Position numbers and translations under genes: made by a program. This document shows, in pieces, positions 61,376-64,000 of a stretch of DNA of 64,000 nt. Positions within the stretch are counted from its first letter, which is position 1; every line of letters begins with the position of its first letter. The DNA is taken from assembly GCA_963664625.1 (NCBI GenBank), contig OY761541.1, positions 2,170,001-2,234,000 of the forward strand, in the 5' to 3' direction. The notes below the pieces were generated by a model. That model was not told where the DNA came from. It did no database searches and saw only the letters and a list, made by a program, of their open reading frames with translations. Source of the stretch: CBDCFV01 sp963664625 (GTDB lineage: Bacteria; Chloroflexota; Dehalococcoidia; Lucifugimonadales; UBA3495).

Positions 61376-63862
61376 ATGGGAAGTCGGTTCGAGAAATTCT
61401 CCGAGAGAGCCCGCCGGGTTTTATCGTTGGCGCAGGAGGAAGCCCAGCGATTCAACCATAACTATATTGGCACCGAGCATATTCTGTTGGGGTTGGTACG
61501 GGAGACCGAGGGCGTCGCCGCCCGGGTCCTGTCCAGCCTGACCGTGGACCTCAGCAAGGTTCGCTCTGCCGTTGAGTTCATCATCGGGCGCGGCGAGAAG
61601 CCGGCCCAAGGGGAGATCGGGCTGACCCCGCGCGCCAAGAAGGTAGTGGAGTTGGCCGTCGACGAAGCCCGCCGGATGAACCACACCTATATAGGGACTG
61701 AACACCTGCTGATTGGCTTGCTCCGCGAAGGAGAGGGCGTGGCCGCCGGAGTGCTGGAAAGCTTGGGGGTCACTCTTGACAAGGTGCGGGCGGAGACCCA
61801 CCGCATTTTGAGCCACAGCGCCGGCGCCGGTACTCAAGGCTCTCGCACTACTTCCCGTACTCCTACGCTTGACCAGTTGGGCGTTGACCTGACGGTGGCC
61901 GCCAGGTCCGACAAGCTCGACCCGGTTGTGGGACGGGAACAGGAAATCCAGCGGGTGATACAGATACTCAGCCGCCGCACCAAGAACAACCCCGTCCTGG
62001 TGGGCGAACCGGGCGTCGGCAAGACCGCCATCGTAGAGGCTTTGGCCCAGCGCATCGGCGGCGGAGAAGTGCCGGAGACCCTGCAAGGCAAGCGTCTCGT
62101 CACGCTGGACATGGGGGCTTTGGTGGCGGGCACCAAGTACCGCGGCGAGTTCGAGGAACGCCTCAAGAAGGTCATTGACGAGATCAAGACGTCCGGCAAC
62201 TGCGTGTTGTTCATCGACGAGGTGCACACCATCGTGGGAGCAGGGGCCGCTGAGGGCGCAGTCGATGCGTCCAACATCCTCAAGCCGTCGCTGGCCAGGG
62301 GAGAGCTCCAGTGCATCGGCGCCACCACCCTGGACGACTATCGCAAGTACGTTGAGAGAGACCCGGCCTTGGAGCGAAGGTTGCAGCCTGTCCGGGTGGA
62401 AGAGCCCACCAGTGACGAGACCATCCAGATTCTCCAGGGCGTCAAGGGACGCTACGAAGACCACCATAAGGTGGACTTCACTGACGAAGCGATACGGAAC
62501 GCCGCCGTGTTGGCAGCGCGGTTCATCTCCGACCGCTTCCTTCCTGACAAGGCCATAGACCTGATCGACGAGGCCGGCTCCCGTGTACGCCTGCGGGGCA
62601 GCGTTACCCCGGCATCGGTGAAAGACGCGATGCAGGTGCTGGAGGAGGTCCGAAAGGAAAAGGACGAGGCCATCGCCTCTCAGCAGTATGAAGCCGCCGC
62701 CGAGTTGCGCGACCGCGAATTGCGCCACAATGCCGACCTGAACAACCTGGAAAAGGAGTGGCAGGAAGGCCGCGGCAAGGACCGGCCGGTGGTCACCGAA
62801 GATGACATCGCCGAAGTGGTGAGCATGTGGACCGGCATCCCGGTGACGCGGCTCGCCCAGGAAGAGACCGACCGCTTGCTTCGCATGGAGCAGGAAATCC
62901 ACAAGCGCATCATAGGCCAGGACGAAGCTATCGTCGGCATCGCCAAGTCGGTGCGAAGAGCCAGGGCGGGCCTGAAAGACCCCCGGCGTCCCATCGGCGT
63001 GTTCCTGTTCCTGGGTCCCACCGGCGTCGGCAAGACCGAGTTGGTAAGGGCGATGGCCGAGTTCATGTTCGGCGACGAAGATACCATGATCCGGCTGGAT
63101 ATGTCCGAGTTCCAGGAGCGGCACACGGTGGCCCGGCTTATCGGCGCTCCTCCGGGTTACGTTGGCTACGACGAGGGCGGCCAGTTGACCGAGGGCGTCC
63201 GCCGGAAGAACTACTGCGTGGTGTTGCTGGACGAGATAGAGAAGGCCCACCCCGAGGTCTTCAACATCCTCCTGCAGATTTTCGACGCCGGCACTTTGAC
63301 CGACGCCAGGGGCCGCAAGGTTGACTTCCGGAACTCCATACTGGTGATGACCAGCAACCTTGGCTCCGACCTGATCAAGCGGGAGACCAACCTGGGCTTC
63401 AGCATCAAGACCGACCAAGCCCAGACCGAGGAGAGCTCCTACCAGCGGATGAAGGACAAGGTGATGGACGAGGTGCGACGCTTCTTCCGTCCCGAGTTCC
63501 TCAACCGCATCGACGCTACGGTGGTGTTCCACCAGCTCAACCGGGCGGAAATCCTGTCCATCGTGGAACTTATGATAGGACAGGTCCGGAAAGAGCTGGA
63601 CGAGAAGAAGATTGCCCTTGAGATAACCGAGGCAGCCCGGGAGCACTTGGGAGAAAAGGGGTTCGACCCGGTAATGGGCGCCCGCCCGTTGCGTAGGCTG
63701 ATCCAGAACGTGGTCGAAGACAACCTGTCGGAAGAGGTGCTCAGCGGACGGTTGAGCGCCGGGGACACCGCGTTGATCGATGTGGAAGAGGGAGAGGTCG
63801 TGATTCGCAACAAATCAAAAATGGATGCGGAGATACCCGCTGAAGCTGCTACCCCCGCATAG
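61376..63862 (+). CDS. clpC: ClpC-type AAA+ protease ATPase
   Basis: 828 residues. N-terminal Clp repeat domain with two copies (RVLSLAQEEAQRFNHNYIGTEHILLG and KVVELAVDEARRMNHTYIGTEHLLIG, divided form). AAA+ module 1: Walker A GEPGVGKT near 208 and Walker B CVLFIDEVHT. A UVR-like coiled-coil motif (QQYEAAAELRDRELR) near 440 separates it from AAA+ module 2 (Walker A GPTGVGKTE near 547, Walker B VVLLDEIEKAHPEV). The M-domain is short, as in ClpC/ClpC-like rather than ClpB. A ClpP-binding I/LGF-type loop was not located with certainty. AGGAG lies 8 nt before the ATG. Confidence 0.95.
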   Translation: MGSRFEKFSERARRVLSLAQEEAQRFNHNYIGTEHILLGLVRETEGVAARVLSSLTVDLSKVRSAVEFIIGRGEKPAQGEIGLTPRAKKVVELAVDEARRMNHTYIGTEHLLIGLLREGEGVAAGVLESLGVTLDKVRAETHRILSHSAGAGTQGSRTTSRTPTLDQLGVDLTVAARSDKLDPVVGREQEIQRVIQILSRRTKNNPVLVGEPGVGKTAIVEALAQRIGGGEVPETLQGKRLVTLDMGALVAGTKYRGEFEERLKKVIDEIKTSGNCVLFIDEVHTIVGAGAAEGAVDASNILKPSLARGELQCIGATTLDDYRKYVERDPALERRLQPVRVEEPTSDETIQILQGVKGRYEDHHKVDFTDEAIRNAAVLAARFISDRFLPDKAIDLIDEAGSRVRLRGSVTPASVKDAMQVLEEVRKEKDEAIASQQYEAAAELRDRELRHNADLNNLEKEWQEGRGKDRPVVTEDDIAEVVSMWTGIPVTRLAQEETDRLLRMEQEIHKRIIGQDEAIVGIAKSVRRARAGLKDPRRPIGVFLFLGPTGVGKTELVRAMAEFMFGDEDTMIRLDMSEFQERHTVARLIGAPPGYVGYDEGGQLTEGVRRKNYCVVLLDEIEKAHPEVFNILLQIFDAGTLTDARGRKVDFRNSILVMTSNLGSDLIKRETNLGFSIKTDQAQTEESSYQRMKDKVMDEVRRFFRPEFLNRIDATVVFHQLNRAEILSIVELMIGQVRKELDEKKIALEITEAAREHLGEKGFDPVMGARPLRRLIQNVVEDNLSEEVLSGRLSAGDTALIDVEEGEVVIRNKSKMDAEIPAEAATPA

Positions 63863-63904
63863 TCCGTATCCCACGTCTTCCCCGTGAAGCTTGCCCCCGG
63901 CGCG

Positions 63905-63928
63905 GATTCCCGCGCAGGCGGGAATGAC
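63905..63928. repeat. Dispersed palindromic repeat
   Basis: Copy with core TTCCCGCGCAGGCGGGAA immediately before the clpC terminator. Confidence 0.8.
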
Positions 63929-63937
63929 GGTTGACAG

Positions 63938-63963
63938 AAGGCCCCGCCAGCGCGGGGCCTTTC
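63938..63963 (+). terminator. Terminator-like hairpin after clpC
   Basis: 10-bp stem AAGGCCCCGC (63938-63947) with GCGGGGCCTT (63952-63961), 4-nt loop, and only a very short T tail. Confidence 0.65.
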
Positions 63964-64000
63964 GATTAGGGCAGGCGGCGGGAAACTATATAGTCTTGCC

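Noticed and set aside
61421..63646. 741-codon frame antisense to clpC
   Set aside because: The opposite strand encodes a complete ClpC with all motifs; the antisense product is low complexity in composition and has no ribosome site.

Overview
The window reads as a GC-rich (about 60% by eye), densely coded chromosome segment of an uncultivated bacterium. The gene mix suggests a member of the Chloroflexota, most like SAR202 or other Dehalococcoidia-related lineages: several molybdenum hydroxylases, a luciferase-like monooxygenase, MaoC and carboxymuconolactone decarboxylase families, repeated dimeric alpha/beta-barrel proteins, a MoxR-DUF58-transglutaminase cluster, a non-standard FtsZ/tubulin and GuaB3. 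The lineage is inferred from this mix; no 16S rRNA is present.

Layout. 1-6 kb: sodium-pump decarboxylase subunits (partial), a duplicated-domain protein, a polysaccharide deacetylase, a sugar-nucleotide epimerase-like protein and an amidohydrolase. 6-9.7 kb: an AT-richer minus-strand operon with its own promoter. It encodes an adenylosuccinate-synthetase homologue with the PurZ-like Asp-to-Ser change, a dCTP-deaminase-fold protein with two membrane helices and no catalytic Glu, and a 251-residue unknown protein, followed by a metallo-beta-lactamase-fold hydrolase. 9.7-12.3 kb: redox and lipid-type enzymes. 12.5-16.1 kb: a mini phage island (zinc ribbon, large terminase, HK97-type portal) ending in a HicBA-like pair. 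16-25 kb: S9 peptidase, dimeric-barrel proteins, a nucleotidyltransferase-HEPN fusion, an orphan molybdenum hydroxylase, Uma2, an Lrp-type ligand domain and RidA. 25-33 kb: information processing (EF-G-like GTPase, RtcB, DnaE). 33-43 kb: flavin monooxygenase, alpha/beta hydrolase, Ogt, the MoxR-DUF58-transglutaminase operon and two thioredoxin-fold lipoproteins. 44-50 kb: a three-subunit molybdenum hydroxylase whose small subunit is separated from the other two by Uma2, DUF3500 and hypothetical genes. 50.5-54 kb: FtsZ/tubulin-like GTPase with a membrane neighbour, and dienelactone hydrolase. 54-59.4 kb: an accessory mosaic holding a UGSC-type selenoprotein (in-frame UGA followed by a SECIS-like hairpin), its probable large partner, a frameshifted relic copy of that partner, a DUF4258/DUF2283 pair and a PLD nuclease-NTPase fusion. 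59.6-64 kb: GuaB3, a lone 5S rRNA gene and ClpC.

About a dozen copies of a short palindromic repeat built on TTCCCGC-cttc-GCGGGAA lie between genes throughout. No tRNA genes or CRISPR arrays were found. The two most interesting loci are the PurZ-like/Dcd-like membrane operon (6.9-9.7 kb) and the selenoprotein mosaic (54.5-59.5 kb).
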